Part shown: positions 34,951 to 48,039 of the stretch, piece by piece
How the letters are laid out: every line of letters starts with the position of its first letter
Numbering within the stretch: the stretch's first letter is position 1
NCBI GenBank assembly: GCA_014898415.1
Contig: RCTD01000018.1
Coordinates: forward strand, 873,001-937,000
Source of the DNA: Stromatinia cepivora
Lineage: Eukaryota > Ascomycota > Leotiomycetes > Helotiales > Sclerotiniaceae
Direction of reading: 5' to 3'
Length of the DNA stretch: 64,000 nt
The notes under the pieces: model-generated
What the model was told of the DNA's origin: nothing
Database searches by the model: none
What the model saw: the letters and a program-made list of their open reading frames with translations, nothing else
Translations under genes and position numbers: made by a program

Positions 34951-36280
34951 ATGCCTCCTTGTCAAAAGGCCGTAGGGCCTATGGCACGATGCCTACAAAA
35001 AATTCCTTCATTATGTCTATCTGCAAGATCAATACGAACGTTTACGAGCTCCACGACATTCAATGCAGAAGCTGCGGTTCAGGAAGCGGCACCGTCTGGT
35101 CTCGACCCGGCAACTGTTGTAAGGCCAGAAAATGAGCGAAAGTTGATGAGGCAGGGTATTATGCCTATAGGATCCAGACGTCGTCGTGCGGCGCTGAAGA
35201 GTTCCGCCAATGTCCCTTTCGAACAACTACCATATCAATGTTTCCAGGAAGCTCGAAAGATTTTACAAGCAGACAGAGAGGAAAAGTTAGAGATGATCGC
35301 GAAGGAGAGATTACGGCTCAAGGACTTGGAGGCACAGGATGCGTCAATTAGTGGGGGCGAGAGGCAGAAACAGACCAGATTGGACAGTATAAGGAGGTAT
35401 ATCGAGTATTTGAAGATCCAGGCAGATATCAATGATCCTTTGATCAAGAAGCGATTTGAGGATGGTGAAGGTATGGAAATTGCGAAAGCTATTGCTTTCT
35501 GTCGCATTACTAAATTTCTCAGGTGATATGAACAAACCAATCTACCGCTACCTAGCAAATCGAAAATGGCGCGAATATCAACGCAAAGTGATTGTTCAAC
35601 GTATAGAGCAATTTTCGATCGTCCCTGATCTTCTTCCTCATTTTGAACCTACCGCCGAAGTCCGTCTCGCTTTCCGAAGCCGAAATGTTCAACCGGGAGA
35701 CTATGTGGATTCCAGAGTCAGCGAATTTCCAGCTAGATTAAAGGTTCAGGTCTTCGACAAAGGGGAGAGACTCGTCAGTGTGGTTGTTGTGGATGCAGAT
35801 GTTCCGAATGTGGAGAACGATCACTTTAACACGAGATGTCATTATCTCGCTGCCAATATTCCAATTTCACCGGTACAAGACTCATTACCGCTATCTAAAG
35901 CAGACCCAGAAAGCCAATTGATCCTCCCGTGGCTACCACCATTCGCGCAAAAGGGATCACCATACCACCGATACTCGATATTCGTATTAGAGCAAAAGCC
36001 CGGACAAATTCTGGACGTAGCAGCACTCAAAGAATTTTATCAGCGTGATCGATTCAATTTGAGAGGTTTCAAAGATAGACATGATGCACAACCCATAGGA
36101 TTGGGACTCTTCAGAAGTGAATGGGATGACGGTACTAAGGGAGTTATGCAGAGAGCAGGAATTGAAGGATGGGATATCGAGCTCAAGAGGACGAGAATCC
36201 CAGCGCTGAAGCCAAAACAGAAGGCTAGAGGTTGGGAGGCTCGTCATGCTAGTGATAAGTATAAGTCTTTGAGGAGATAA
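34951..36280 (+). CDS. MRPL35: mitochondrial large-subunit ribosomal protein mL38 (MRPL35 type)
   Basis: Mitochondrion-specific ribosomal protein with a phosphatidylethanolamine-binding-protein (PEBP) fold. Exons 34951-35470 and 35523-36280 join across a 52-nt intron, within [15 protein letters not shown], to 425 residues. The N-terminus ([31 protein letters not shown]) is a presequence. Next come an [17 protein letters not shown] segment, a charged coiled-coil stretch with [17 protein letters not shown], and the PEBP domain from about 215: [88 protein letters not shown] and FRSEWDDG. It ends with a basic tail. Length and motif order fit fungal mL38. The gene is paired divergently with uL4m. 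Confidence 0.92.
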
Positions 36281-37281
36281 TATTTATGATAGCTAAAAAT
36301 GTATCATATTTGTAATATCTGCTGATATTTGTTCTTGATGATGCTTGAGCTGAGTAGGGTCGTTGCTACTGTATGACTGTCTGTTTTCATAGTGTTGGGA
36401 TCTATAGGCACTTCGAACAGAAGTGAAGTAACCCTTATATCATCCCTCTTCCCTTTCTCACAAGAAATCCTATATTTCTTAAGTGTATATGCCCAAAAGG
36501 AATACTTGAAAGCTTTGATGAAGCAATTGGTTAGTTAGTTAACAAACTTGGGGCTTTTGTTTCTGGGCGATAGCTCGCTCACACAAAACCTCTGAAAAAA
36601 AAACTCCTGGTGAACTCTTCTATTTAGAAACTTCCAGTTCGAGTTCAGACTCTTACTACTCTCTACATAACCAAGAAAATCTATCTTCGACCAGAGTATA
36701 CATATTACATGTTATATATCACATTCCCTTCCTCCTATCTACCTGCCTCTATCCATTTACTCTAGCATCGGGATCTAGTCAATTGCCAACTTCCTTGTAA
36801 GCCAGACAAACCTCGCGATGCGCCTCGCTCCTGTAGCCTGCTTTTACCCATCCCATCTCCATAATGAGACACTAGAAATAGTTAATTACTTACCTACCTA
36901 CCTACCTACTAATTTATAATTAAATAGTAAAAAAGTATACAGGAAAATTCGCCATGATTTCGGCTTGGTGAGCAGGGCAATCAAAGTTCAAGAGAGATTA
37001 TTTAGATAGTGACATCTATTGATTCTTATTACGTTTCATCTTATCATTTCATAATCTAACTAACAGCATGCAAGCACAAATTCCTTCCCATATATAATAT
37101 ATTTTATAACGCCATCCCAAAGAGCTCCAGATATTAGGTTTATCCTAATACCGGCAAGCGATGCAATGCAATAAAATGCAATTCGTCCAACCGTATGATC
37201 ATTAATTGAGATCATGAGAAATCTATCTTTCCCTGATTCTCATCCACCTCATCTAGTTCTTTCTATGATCTATCCCATCAT
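36281..37281. other. intergenic, convergent 3' ends
   Basis: 3' UTRs of mL38 and of the MFS gene. The sequence is A/T-rich with a short TACC repeat (ACCTACCTACCTACT) at about 36893-36909. No coding or RNA gene was seen. Confidence 0.5.
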
Positions 37282-39118
37282 CTATCCTCCTACAGCCGCC
37301 ATCTCCATAAATAATTTTTCCCTCTTCAACAAGAAACTCAAGAGTAACGTTAGAGCCGCACCAGCCACGACTAAATAATAAGTTTTATCAATTGCTTGCA
37401 CAATACCCTCAATCGCCTTATCCCTCAATTCCTGCGACACACTTTGGAACAGCATACTTTGGGATCCGGCAATTGCACTTCTAATTTGGTCCGCTGAAAA
37501 GTGCTAGCTCTCGAATGCCACATCAAAATTTCTAAATGCGGTACTCTGGAAGACTGTACCAGAGACTGCAAGACCAATGACCACACCGCCGATTTGAGCT
37601 ACATTAATATATCCAATTGAGGCGGGGACTTCTTGGCCGCGACCATCGCGGCCGAGGATAGCGGGGGCGATACTGTGGGAGGCTTGGGTGATCATACCAC
37701 AACCGATGGCAATGAGGATACTCCAGCCGTAGATGGAACCTGCGTTTGTGGAGATGGTGACTGTAGTCATTGCGGCGCCTCCACTGAGAGCAAACATACC
37801 CCAGAGGACGAAGAAGGGCCAGTAATAGCCTACCTTGGACATGAGCACTCCTTGTGACATGACGGTTACAATGTAGAGGACGATAAATGGCATGAGTCTG
37901 ACGGCGGCTTCGATACCATTATCTCCTTTGGAAAACTGGAAGAAGAGAGGGATATAGAAGATTGGGACGCAGAGTGCGGTTCCTGCTGCTGCAGTACAGA
38001 TGAATAAGAGAAGCATAGTTCGTGATTTGAGGAATTGAATTGGGAATAGTCGATCCTCGGGTGTGGTGAAAATGCAAAATTGCTGTTGGATTGCGAAAAG
38101 GATGAAGATAACACTACAAGCGACGAATGTACCAATGGTTCGACCATCATCCCAGGCCCAGTTGGCACCACCAAAGGTAAGAGCGATGACGAATGAGATA
38201 AAGAGACCAGCATTCAATAGAGATCCAATCCAATCAACGTGTCTGACTTTGTGAAGTATATCCAGGTCGGGTTGTGGATCGAAAGATGGGGTCAGGAGAA
38301 GAGCAGGTACTGCGATAGCGAAGATGACGAGATTGATATAAAAGGCCTAATTGGATTGTTAGTTTCTGTAAGTTGATGCTTAGAAAGAGGACTGACCCAT
38401 CTCCAGGTTGCTCCTGAATCCGCGAAAACTCCCCCAATCACAGGACCAAGAATCGTTCCAATACCCCAAGTAATACCAACACCTCCTAGGTAAAGTGGGC
38501 GTTCTTGAATGGTAGTATTAATGGCGACCAAATTCAAGGTTCCGAGGTACATGCCAGCTCCTCCTACACCAGCAATCACTCTTCCAACAATGAGTGCATT
38601 CATGTTTGGAGCAGCACCACATACAGCACTACCGACGATAAAGATGACAACTGAAACGACATGGGTCCACTTGACATTGAAAGTGCCGTAAGCTTTACCA
38701 CTAGGAATATAACTAATATCTACATAATCATCACAGGATGTCATACTCACATAGGAAGGATCGTAGCAATGGACCCTAGTGGGAAACCAGTACCCAACCA
38801 AGACAACTTTGAAATATCACCATAAGTTCCGAGTACAGCAGATTGAATATCAGCGGCGATAGTATTGTCCAAGCCATACAAGAAAGTAGCGACATAGAAA
38901 CCAATACAAATGACAATCCATTTCCAACCATTAACTGTTCTCACTTGTTCGGGTTCAGGGGATGGACTGCTGTTTATTGGACCCTTCTCTGAATCTGTTG
39001 TAAAGGCATCCTCCGATCGTTCGAGTCTCTCGGGTTTGTCATTTAAAGATGGGGTTGAGGAGGAGAATGTGGAGTTTCTACTTGAGGAAGGAACGGCTTC
39101 TGCTGTAGTTGAAGACAT
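37282..39118 (-). pseudogene. MFS drug/toxin efflux transporter (14-TM), interrupted by in-frame TAG
   Basis: Proton-driven multidrug/toxin exporter of the DHA2-like 14-TM group common beside secondary-metabolite genes. Exons complement(38751-39118), complement(38397-38700) and complement(37504-38346) give 504 residues to a TAG at 37504-37506. A polar N-terminus of ~65 residues precedes TM1. Motifs: IAADIQSAVLGTYGDISKLS, GRVIAGVGGAGMYLGTLNLV, GITWGIGTILGPVIGGVFAD, then WRWAFYINLVIFAIAVPALL. Beyond the TAG the same frame stays open for 73 codons to a second TAG at 37282-37284 and looks fully conserved (HFSADQIRSAIAGSQS, a last helix TYYLVVAGAALTLLLSFLL, KREKLF). The C-terminal helix is normally part of this family, so the TAG cuts the protein. 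It may be a recent nonsense mutation, a base-calling error, or read-through. Everything else is intact. Confidence 0.85.
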
Positions 39119-40296
39119 TATTGGGTTTCCACAACTCTCACAGTATATGTGAATGGAAACGCGGACGAAGTTGAGAAGAACAAGGGTAATGAAGATAATG
39201 AGGCATAAGAGTAGGAAATACTATATCAATATATAAGAAGACTGTAACGAAGTAAGGATACTTTTCAGCCTGTTTTGCATGTACCGTGCCGAACAACATG
39301 ATTCCGTGCCGGATTTGAAAGCAAAAGGAGTGTGGGTGAATTGAATCGGGGCCATAGTGCTCAATGACCCGAAAAACCATGCAATTCTTGTTGGTATTTG
39401 ATAGGATCAGAAGAAGTCCCGGAGGTAATCTGCCAAGGTACGTTCCCAAAGATTGGAAAATAGGCGCGTTTGCACACAGCTCTTCCAGAAATAATGTGAC
39501 TTGATGGGGTTTCGGAGATGTTTGTCGGACTAAAAACTGATAAAATATCGGAGTTAGGTGATGTTGTAAGATTTATCAGATTGAAAGGGACAATATTTGA
39601 TTGCATTTGATAAAGGATGAGATGCTGAAAATCCCGGAGGTCTTAAAATTTTCTCCATACTATTTGACAAATTGATATTGCTTGCTGAAGTATTCTTTTG
39701 GCCCTTCCACTTGGGCAGGCAATTATTGTTGTTTAGATGATGTGAAATTGGAAAATTGGTCGGTGTTTGTGGGGAAGATCTCCGAAAGATATGACGCTAG
39801 CTGTGATAGTACTAGCATACCCACACCTCCTTACTAAAGCAACACTTACTGTATGTGACAAATAACACACTCCTGGACTTAACCGAAGGTTATTCCATTG
39901 TCTCTAGAGCTATGGACCCGAGTACAAATACCCATTAAAAGTGTCTACCTACTTCAGGAGTGTTCTTGGCATTATAGCGTGTCATCTTTTTCTTATCGGA
40001 GAGTGATCTTAGGGTCCGAGATCATTAACTCATTCTACAAATGTTTTGCATACTCAAAGTTTGACGTTAGGGTGAGTATGTACATTCTTTGCCCTTGCTT
40101 GCCCGGTGGGTGTGGCTGGGTGCATTCCATTTGTCTACTGATCTTCCTTTCCCTTTTCGAGACTGCCACACGCGAGCGGCACCTTTAAATCATTAATGAT
40201 TTCACGGTATGCAAAACGTCATTGCGGCCTTGATGAGTAAGTACTCTGAATAGGATAAGTCTCAGCACACTTCAGAGTTGTTGAGTATAACCCAAA
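39119..40296. other. intergenic between MFS transporter and small unknown gene
   Basis: Carries the MFS promoter at the left (39119 onwards) and that of the small gene at the right. ORFs on both strands (39138-39449, 39361-39606, 39898-40188) show no domain. No cluster gene for secondary metabolism is seen beside the transporter. Confidence 0.5.
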
Positions 40297-40689
40297 ATGG
40301 CAGACGAGAAGCTTGTCGTTACTCTCCGGGCGATTGATGCACAGGTCAGGTAATCTGACTCCAACACACTCCGCATCTTCGATACAACATACTAATAATT
40401 CTGACTCACTTTTCTAACACTCACCAAGTCGGGCCGTAACCTTGACCCTACAAACCCTCCCGCTCAAGACCTATTCAGAATAGGTGTCGAAGTTGTGTCT
40501 GCTCGTTTGGGTGTTCTTGACTCCATCAAGGCCGCTCTATTTGGAGGCCTTATTTGCTATCACAAATTCTGTGACCGAATCCCATTTGATATTGAAGTTT
40601 CTCAAACCAAAACGATTAATCTAATGGCTTCCAAGCTTCCTCACCTCGAGCATATATTCTGTGTAGTTTGCCCGACGGAAGGACATTAG
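40297..40689 (+). CDS. small hypothetical protein, two exons
   Basis: Exons 40297-40344 and 40429-40689 join in phase 0 to 102 residues. The first exon reads MADEKLVVTLRAIDAQ, the second begins SGRNLDPTNPPAQDLFRIGV and continues VEVVSARLGVLDSIKAALFG; both have good coding character. The intron has a GTCAGG donor and an AAG acceptor, weaker than others here. A different donor five bases further gives early termination. I do not recognise the family. Just at the stop, another frame reads LPDGRTLAE, and more coding-like pieces follow to 41316, so this could be the first part of a larger, frameshifted gene. Confidence 0.45.
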
Positions 40690-41316
40690 CTGAAGGTAAA
40701 TTTTAGATTATTCTACCACATAACGCTAAAACACCCATCCGACATGATTTGGTTGAGAATTATCCGAGTTTGTGGAAAAAAAACTACAGAGGCGTTTATT
40801 GAATACTACCTTCAAGATTAGGTCAAGTATTCAGTGGTCCTAGGTCTTTATAAGGTTCGTTTTCATTTATCTTCGGTATAGGATACGGCTTACAATGAGG
40901 CTCGATAGGCGTCGGATGGGTGGATTGTATTTTCAATGCCATGTTGAGGCAGTACACGAGTTCATTATTCCGATTTTTAAGACTCAAGAATGGCGCTTTT
41001 AGGGATCTTGAGACAGCGAAAGGAATTGTTTGGCAAGCAAGTCGTGCATTTTGAAGAAACAATTACAAAAAATGAAAGAGTGAAGATATGTTGGGATGGT
41101 AAGTTGTCCTCATCGGTTTCGAAGCCCTGATATTCTAATGGTACTCTATAGAACTCGGTATCAATAGCTTTGAGCATGTATTCTCTGAGCAGTGTGCCAA
41201 GCGGTTTTCGAGATATGGCCTTCCGGCAGATATAGTCGTGACTAGCACAGAGCTTATCGAGGCTTTGCAATACGAGAAAGAAGTTGATGAAGAGGAAGAA
41301 ACATATTCAAACTGAA
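40690..41316 (+). pseudogene. coding-like remnants in several frames
   Basis: Plus-strand pieces with protein-like sequence appear in different frames: DMIWLRIIRVCGKKTTEAFI (about 40740-40820), MRLDRRRMGGLYFQCHVEAV (from 40893), and a frame from an ATG at 40990 (MALLGILRQRKELFGKQVVH) that joins a GTAAGT-to-TAG intron of 54 nt (41099-41152) and ends YEKEVDEEEETYSN at about 41316. The last two-exon piece would give roughly 90 residues by itself. The frame changes between pieces suggest a decayed gene, perhaps continuous with the small gene before it. Family unknown. Confidence 0.35.
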
Positions 41317-42316
41317 GAGGTAAAGATTTTCACGAGCCATCTACCTCGAAGGAGTTCCACTAACGTTAACATACTAGTAGTATCTCCCATGCTATTTCGT
41401 CCAAGTATGTCTAAAAAGAGGACTGGTACCTTTGCTAGGAGCATGCGCCATTTTGGGTTACAAATGCGTGGTCACTATAGCGGCTAAATCCAAATATGGT
41501 GATTGCAATTTAAGAGTTGTCGCATTTGAAGAAGTCGTTCTCAATTGACCAATGTGCTCTTATGGTGAAGTACTTCTACCTGCATATGCGTCTCATTTCT
41601 ACTACGCTCAGTAATCCAACCACAAAACTTATGTTCAACTTCCAATGGAAAGCCTTTGTAATCATTTCTGACATTAATAAGTGTTGTCATGCACGATGGA
41701 TTATTAATCCTTCTCGAATGTACCCGCCGCCAATTAGCACAATAATACAAATCTACCATCCCTCAATCATCTAGAATCCAACTATGACACTTGCCCGATG
41801 AACAATTTCCCCCCTTTCCGGTCGGCGATGCAGACCCGCAAACCAAGCTAACCCACAGATCCCGATCACAGAGCTCGTCCCAATCTCAAATGAGCAACGA
41901 AGACAAGGATATATAAAACTCTAATATCATGATGCATCCTCTATTAAATAAAAAGCTCAGCGGAACTCACAGAAGGAAAAACTCTAACTATAACTAAAAA
42001 AGATCAAATCTTATATATGTAAGTATAATATATCAATTTCTATCGAACAAATCGAATCTCTTTGAATCAGCGATTTATATACTCTTTTCAATATAATAAT
42101 ATAATACTCTTAAGGATCCGTCTAAATCCACTTATATATTCGTTCTTACTATCACGGCACAGGAAGGGGCCTTAGGTAATACGATGATATTCTACAAAGG
42201 AGGAAAGAGGGTGCTAGGAAGAGCGCCGACTATATGGGGGATGGGTGCCTGAGGCATCTATGTAGACTAGCTAGGAACGGGTAGTGAACCCGTGACACTT
42301 ACAATATATATAGAAA
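41317..42316. other. spacer left of the retroelement; possible LTR relic at its end
   Basis: No gene was supported. From 41930 the sequence becomes A/T-rich. The last 150 bp contain GAACGGGTAGTGAACCCGTG then ACACTTACA (about 42275-42303); read on the minus strand this begins TGTAAGTGTCACGGGTTCAC, similar in style to fungal LTR ends. A matching second end could not be found. Confidence 0.35.
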
Positions 42317-42321
42317 ATCAT
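42317..42321. repeat. target-site duplication ATCAT (left copy)
   Basis: ATCAT directly precedes the left LTR at 42322 and is repeated directly after the right LTR (50581-50585). Five base pairs is the usual duplication length for Ty3/Gypsy integrases. Confidence 0.8.
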
Positions 42322-42603
42322 TGTGACGCACAAGAGCCGTAGTAGAGCTGAATAAACAGGGTCAATTATGTTCTTTAGAATCTACAACTGAAGAATTATA
42401 GCTCGTAAAAAGCGACTAGATATATATACACAAATATTCATTTGTAGACTGCAAGATTATACATAAGCATTATCAGGGTTATCATTTTATTATATTAAAT
42501 CATATGATTCGTAATATATACGTACAAATGATCAGCTTATAAATTGATATAAGAAATAAAAGGTATTATATAGTTAACCTCCTATGGTTTACGATTCATA
42601 ATA
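42322..42603 (-). repeat. LTR 1 (3' LTR), heavily mutated
   Basis: Starts TGTGACGCACAAGAGCC and corresponds base for base (282 bp) to the two other LTRs, but its right end is degraded by transitions (CGATTCATAATA against CGATTCGTGACA). Confidence 0.85.
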
Positions 42604-44281
42604 CTACCCCCCCCTTCGAAAAAGCTCGCCCTTGAGTGTTTCATTCCTCTATTCCATTGCTATTTCATCGAAAACCAGGTTTTATGAAGATTCATAAGCT
42701 TTAAATCAATTAGATTGATCATTTTAATTGATTTAATCAATTTACTGGAAATTAACCAAATTGACCAAAATGACAAATGAATTGACCAAATCGATTAAAT
42801 CGTTCATCAATTGGTTAAATTAATATTGATTTGTATTCTTTTTGATTTAGGGAATCTTTGAAAGGAAAAAGTTTTAATAGAAAAGGGAAGGAGGTTGAAT
42901 TATGATATAGTGATGATAGATGGTTAATATGGTCAATTCCGAAATCGATCAAGTTAATCGATCAAATTGATCAAATTGACCAAATTGAACGAAATCGATA
43001 GGGGTGACGTTATATTTCGTTTTTATCATATTCAAACTTCTTTTTACATGATTTTTTTGAAATGATCATAAATATATATTGCTTTTATATTGTTTTGGTA
43101 ATGGCAGTTCATCTGTTGTATAGAGTTCGGGCTATATATATATATAATCAAATTCCCTCGAATTTGTATAAGTTTTTGATTCTTTTATAATTATATATAT
43201 ATATATTATTATAAAATTATAACATCTAATCTGCTATATTGAAGAATACTTTTTTTTTCTTTGATTTTATAAATAAATCGTTATTTATATAATTATAATT
43301 ATCCTTTTTATTTTTATAAAGCTTTATTCAATCAATTAATTGATTAAAAGGACCAGATAATATTGGATTGATCAGATGAAAATCGTATAAGAGATATAAT
43401 AATATTTTAAGATCGGAAGCAGAATACCAGATAAAATCGGTATCGTTATTAAACCATGAGATTTTATATAATAGAGTTTTTTATGTTTTCTTTATTGTTA
43501 GAACCTTTTTCATTTTCTATTCCGAATCGCTAATTATATTAATAAATGGAAGTAATTCGAATATCTAATCAGAAAAAGAATCGTTATATATTTTGTATAA
43601 TCGATTTGAAAAGAAAATAGAATAAATTTTCATTGTAATCGGGAATTCGAGTTTGAAAAAGCTTTTAGATCGATTAATGATTTTGAATCTTCCTTGAATT
43701 AGGAAATCCAATTTCTTGGATGGTCTTTGAATAGGATAACTCTTTATATTGAATTATATATAATCTTCGATATCGAAATCAATTTTATATCGATAAGCAT
43801 TTGTAGATTTCGATATCTTGGTTTAGATATACAATAGATTTTCTTTCGTTTGCGTAAAAGCTAATCTATTGCGTTTTGTATATATATAAATATCATATAT
43901 ATTCATATCGTTTGTTGGCTTACCAACGTCTTCCTTTCATTCCTATGCATATTTCGGTGTATACCTATATAGGGTTTCGTAGGGTATAAACCCTCCTAAA
44001 GAATCGTATAGAAAAGTAAATTGCATGTAATTCATTATAGGTAGGAATTCTGATTAATCGTTTTGATAATAACTAACAAATAGTTTTAATCATTATTAAA
44101 GATACTGATTATAGATCTCAATTTGATTATCGATTTGAAGATAATAAACAATGGATAATTTGAGATCGGTTTCTAAGATTTGATTGAATTCCTTTTAGAA
44201 TTATAATATGAATTGAAGGCCGTAATCCGATATTATAATATTAGGGGGATTATAATATCGATATATATAATAAAGATATAA

Positions 44282-44640
44282 TTATATTTGAATTTGAGTA
44301 TCGATTGATTTGTAATAAGGTATAGAAATAATTTGTTTTGTTAATTGATCAATAATGATTAAAATGTTGTTATATCCATATTTATCTTTATTAAAGCTGT
44401 AATAATCTATAATGATATATTGCCATATTCGATTAGGAATCGGAAGTGGATGCAATAAACCAGGGGTACGATTGTATAAAACGGAATTGCATTTACAAAC
44501 GTGATAATTGTATATATATCTGGTTATAGTATCATGCATTTTGGGCTAATAGTATTGTTGAGATAATAAAAGGTAGGTTTTATTTGTATCAAAATGAATA
44601 ATGGAAACGGAATTATAGGCTTTACAAATCAAATAAGTTC
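44282..44640 (-). pseudogene. integrase fragment of the Gypsy element
   Basis: The open part (44282-44539) shows the end of the integrase zinc-binding region and the start of the catalytic core: CHxC-like YNYHVCKCNSVLYNRTPG, GLLHPLPIPNRIWQYI, IIDYYSFNKDKYGYNNIL and IIIDQLTKQIISIPYYK. In intact relatives the IDYY position carries the first catalytic Asp. The frame is cut off by stops on both sides. Confidence 0.85.
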
Positions 44641-45934
44641 GAAGGTTGTCGATATCAGGTATCACTAGATGGTCATTGTAGAGTAAGAGATCATTTTAGA
44701 GTAATATATACTTATAATCTTGGGTAGCTTGTATTCTGAATATTAACAAACTATTTATAGTTTTATTTGCTTCGATAATATAATTAACTAAATCGAATCG
44801 AGAAACGATTTCATTTAAATCGATGCTAATAATTATTGTTTTGTTTGGATAATGTTTTCGTAAGGCTTTTCTTATGATTTCAGTATCAATTTGGTTATCT
44901 TTAATAAGCTGTTGAAAGCGATTCTTCTTTTTGGTATAATTTTGAAAATTTAATTTGTTGATCTGATAGATTAAAATATCGGTAAAAGGGTTATCTTTTC
45001 CAGAACAATATATAATGATAAAGTTATAATCAATTAAAACTTTTATCTAGCGAGTTTGTTAAGTGTTGAAAGTTTTGGTAGTTATGAAATATTCGAAGGT
45101 TTTATAATCGATATAAATCTTGATTTTATATAATAAATTGGTGAGTTCTGTTCTCCAATAATTAAAAGATCGAATGATTGATAGCATTTCCTTATTATAA
45201 ACTTTATAATTCAGTTTAATGGTAATTATAATCTTGGAGAAATAAACTATAGGAAACTAATCTTTGTTATACTATTATAATAATATATTAACAACTATTC
45301 TATTGAATATATCTGTTTCGAGTATATAGAGGAATCAATGATTATAGTATTATAGGAACGGAATAGAGATAAGCTTTTTCTTCAAAATATTGAATACATT
45401 TTGGTATACTTCATCGAATATAAACTTAATATTTGCTTTAATGAATTTATTGAAAGATTTCATTATTATACTATAATCCTTAATGAATCGTTAATAAAAA
45501 TTGTAAAAACCAAGGAATAATTGGATCCCTTTTATTATTATCAAAAAAATCCAATTCTCAATTATCTCAATCTTTTCAGGATCCATTTTTACTCCTTTAG
45601 TAAAAATAATAAAACCTAAGTATTTGATATATATAATATTGAATTCGCATTTTTTGAAATCCATTTATAAACCAACAATTTCTAATCATTCGAGAATTAA
45701 TTTGATATAAATTTAATATTCTTCTTTGTTTTCAGAATAAATGAGAATATTGTTGAGGTATATTGTACAGAAGATGTTTAGGTAATCGAATAGAATATCA
45801 TTTATATAATACTGATAAATTGCAGGATCATTCATTAATCCGAATAGTACGATCTTGTATTTGTATAATCTATATCAGATTCAAAAAGTAGTATACTTTT
45901 TCGAAACAGGATTCATTTTTATACAATGGAAAGT

Positions 45935-46276
45935 TTAACGAATATCGAATTTGATAAAGATCTTAGTATCGGAAAGCCAAGAAAGTGTTTCATCGATCAA
46001 AGGGAAGGGATACCGATCCTTATGCATCAAAGAATTCAATAATCTGAAGTCTATATAAAACCTTAAATTACTATTGGGTTTTTTGACAAATAAAATAGGT
46101 ACAATATAAAGGACTTGATTGGATTCAATGAAACTTTTGTTGAAATTATTTATAATATATTTTTTAACGATTTCCAATTGTTCCAAGGATATCTTATAAA
46201 ATGAATTGTAATGCAAGGCTTGTTCTCCTTTGCCTTCCAATATGATTTTATAATTATAAAATCGATTAAAAAACAA
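45935..46276 (-). pseudogene. reverse-transcriptase fragment of the Gypsy element
   Basis: A 113-codon open piece has the conserved RT N-terminal blocks: LEQLEIVKKYIINNFNKSFI, PILFVKKPNSNLRFYIDFR, LLNSLMHKDRYPFPLIDE and FIKFDIR, the last being the block with the first catalytic Asp. The YxDD block further on is not preserved in an open frame. Confidence 0.85.
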
Positions 46277-48039
46277 AATATTTGATTTATATTTGGAAAA
46301 GATTCAATGATATTATCGATATTCAAATAATATTTCAAATTTTGAATCGATTTCGATTAATACTTGATTGAATTTCTTTCGAACTTTTGTATTCTTAAAT
46401 TCAATTAGGGCAATCAGTATTCTTTCTTCTGTATATTGTTTGTTCTATTGGAAATCTATTATATCATCGAATTCTTTCAGAGTAATAATAAAGAATTCAA
46501 TTTATTCATTTCTTTTGTATTCTAATTAGAATTTATCAGATTTGAGTATATATAAATCGAGGATTTCGAGCAATATATAAAGAAGGTATTCGTAGATCTG
46601 TAATAATGGTGTGATTGATTGAGAAAAAGATAAACTGAATTTGAAAGGAATCGGGATCTTTTCCTTTTCAATAAAAGTCTATATTATATTCATACTTGAA
46701 GGTCCTTATTATATATTATCAATTATAATTAATCTATTCAATTATGAATCTCTTCGATTCCAATATTCTTCGAATTAATCATTTCGTCGATTAGTATCTT
46801 ATTGGGTTAATTGATCGATCTTCCGTTTACAAAAGGATGATTGAATAATAAAGAGATTATTCGAATAGAAGATAGTATAGAGTCTCTTTTTAAATTATTT
46901 AAGATGTTTATTGAAATAATCAAACTTCACTCGAATTTCTGATAATCAAAGTCTATTTAAAATAATATTATAACTCCCTAATTCAATAATAAAAAAAGGG
47001 ACAAAAGATTGTTCATAATTATCGACCATTAAATTAAGGAATATAAAATAGATAATAATATAGTCTTGTATACCATTATACCCTTTAACTTCAATTGAAA
47101 TTTCAAACAATATAATTCTGAGTTTAAATATAGGAAATAAACAAGTAAGGAATATAGTATTAATAAAAACAAATCCATTTGCTTCAAAATCAATGAGTAC
47201 TTTTGATCGATAAATATAACCATTTTTTGAAAGATTATAGGGGAAAATGAATACTTCTCCTTTTATAAGTTTGATTAAATCAAGAAATCTTATATCCCGT
47301 ATAATACTTAAAATGAAAACAGAATCTAAACATTTGATTTTAAATGCTTTTCTTTTTCTAAATAGGTATTCTATATAACTTCAATTGTAACTTCTGGGCT
47401 GAAGTCTTCTTCAGCATCCCAATATTCTTCAAATTCTTCTGCTTCTTTTTATATCATCTCAATCTCATTAAGATTATCGATACAAAGCATCAACATATAT
47501 ATTGCTTCAAAAGAGGGAAAGGACAATAAACATTTAAAGTTCGAATAATTATTGGATATAACGGGACCGATATATCCGGAAGGGGTATTCCAGAATAGAA
47601 ATGGTTTCGGAAACATAAAGATTCCAAAATTGAAATTATTAAAACTCCAAAAGGATTGTAAAAGATTTATAATAACTATTGATTTGCAAATAACTATAAA
47701 GACTTCTCAATCAATACAATATCGATTTCGTTCTTATAATGAAACTTCATTTTGATTTATTCTAATGAATATATTCGCGAATTCTTTTGTAGTCTTATAA
47801 TCCTTAATAAATATTATTATCGTTCGCAAAAGAAAATCGGAAATCTTCTATTCGAGATTCTTGAATAGAATTTTATCATCAATAATCTCCATTTGAATAA
47901 CAAATAATCTAAACTTTCTATATTATTCTAGGAAATTGCTATATCGAATTATATTAAGTATGATCTACATCTTGTATTGAAAATGAGTATTATCGACTTC
48001 GACCGGGTTCCGATAAATCGTTGCAAGTTATTCGATTAA

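Noticed and set aside
39138..39606. minus ORFs upstream of the MFS gene as a companion gene
   Set aside because: No domain or splice structure; region is better explained as promoter.
44660..46340. short hydrophobic ORFs within the Gypsy element as independent small genes
   Set aside because: Ile/Asn/Lys-rich frames are products of RIP-driven A/T enrichment in degraded gag-pol sequence.
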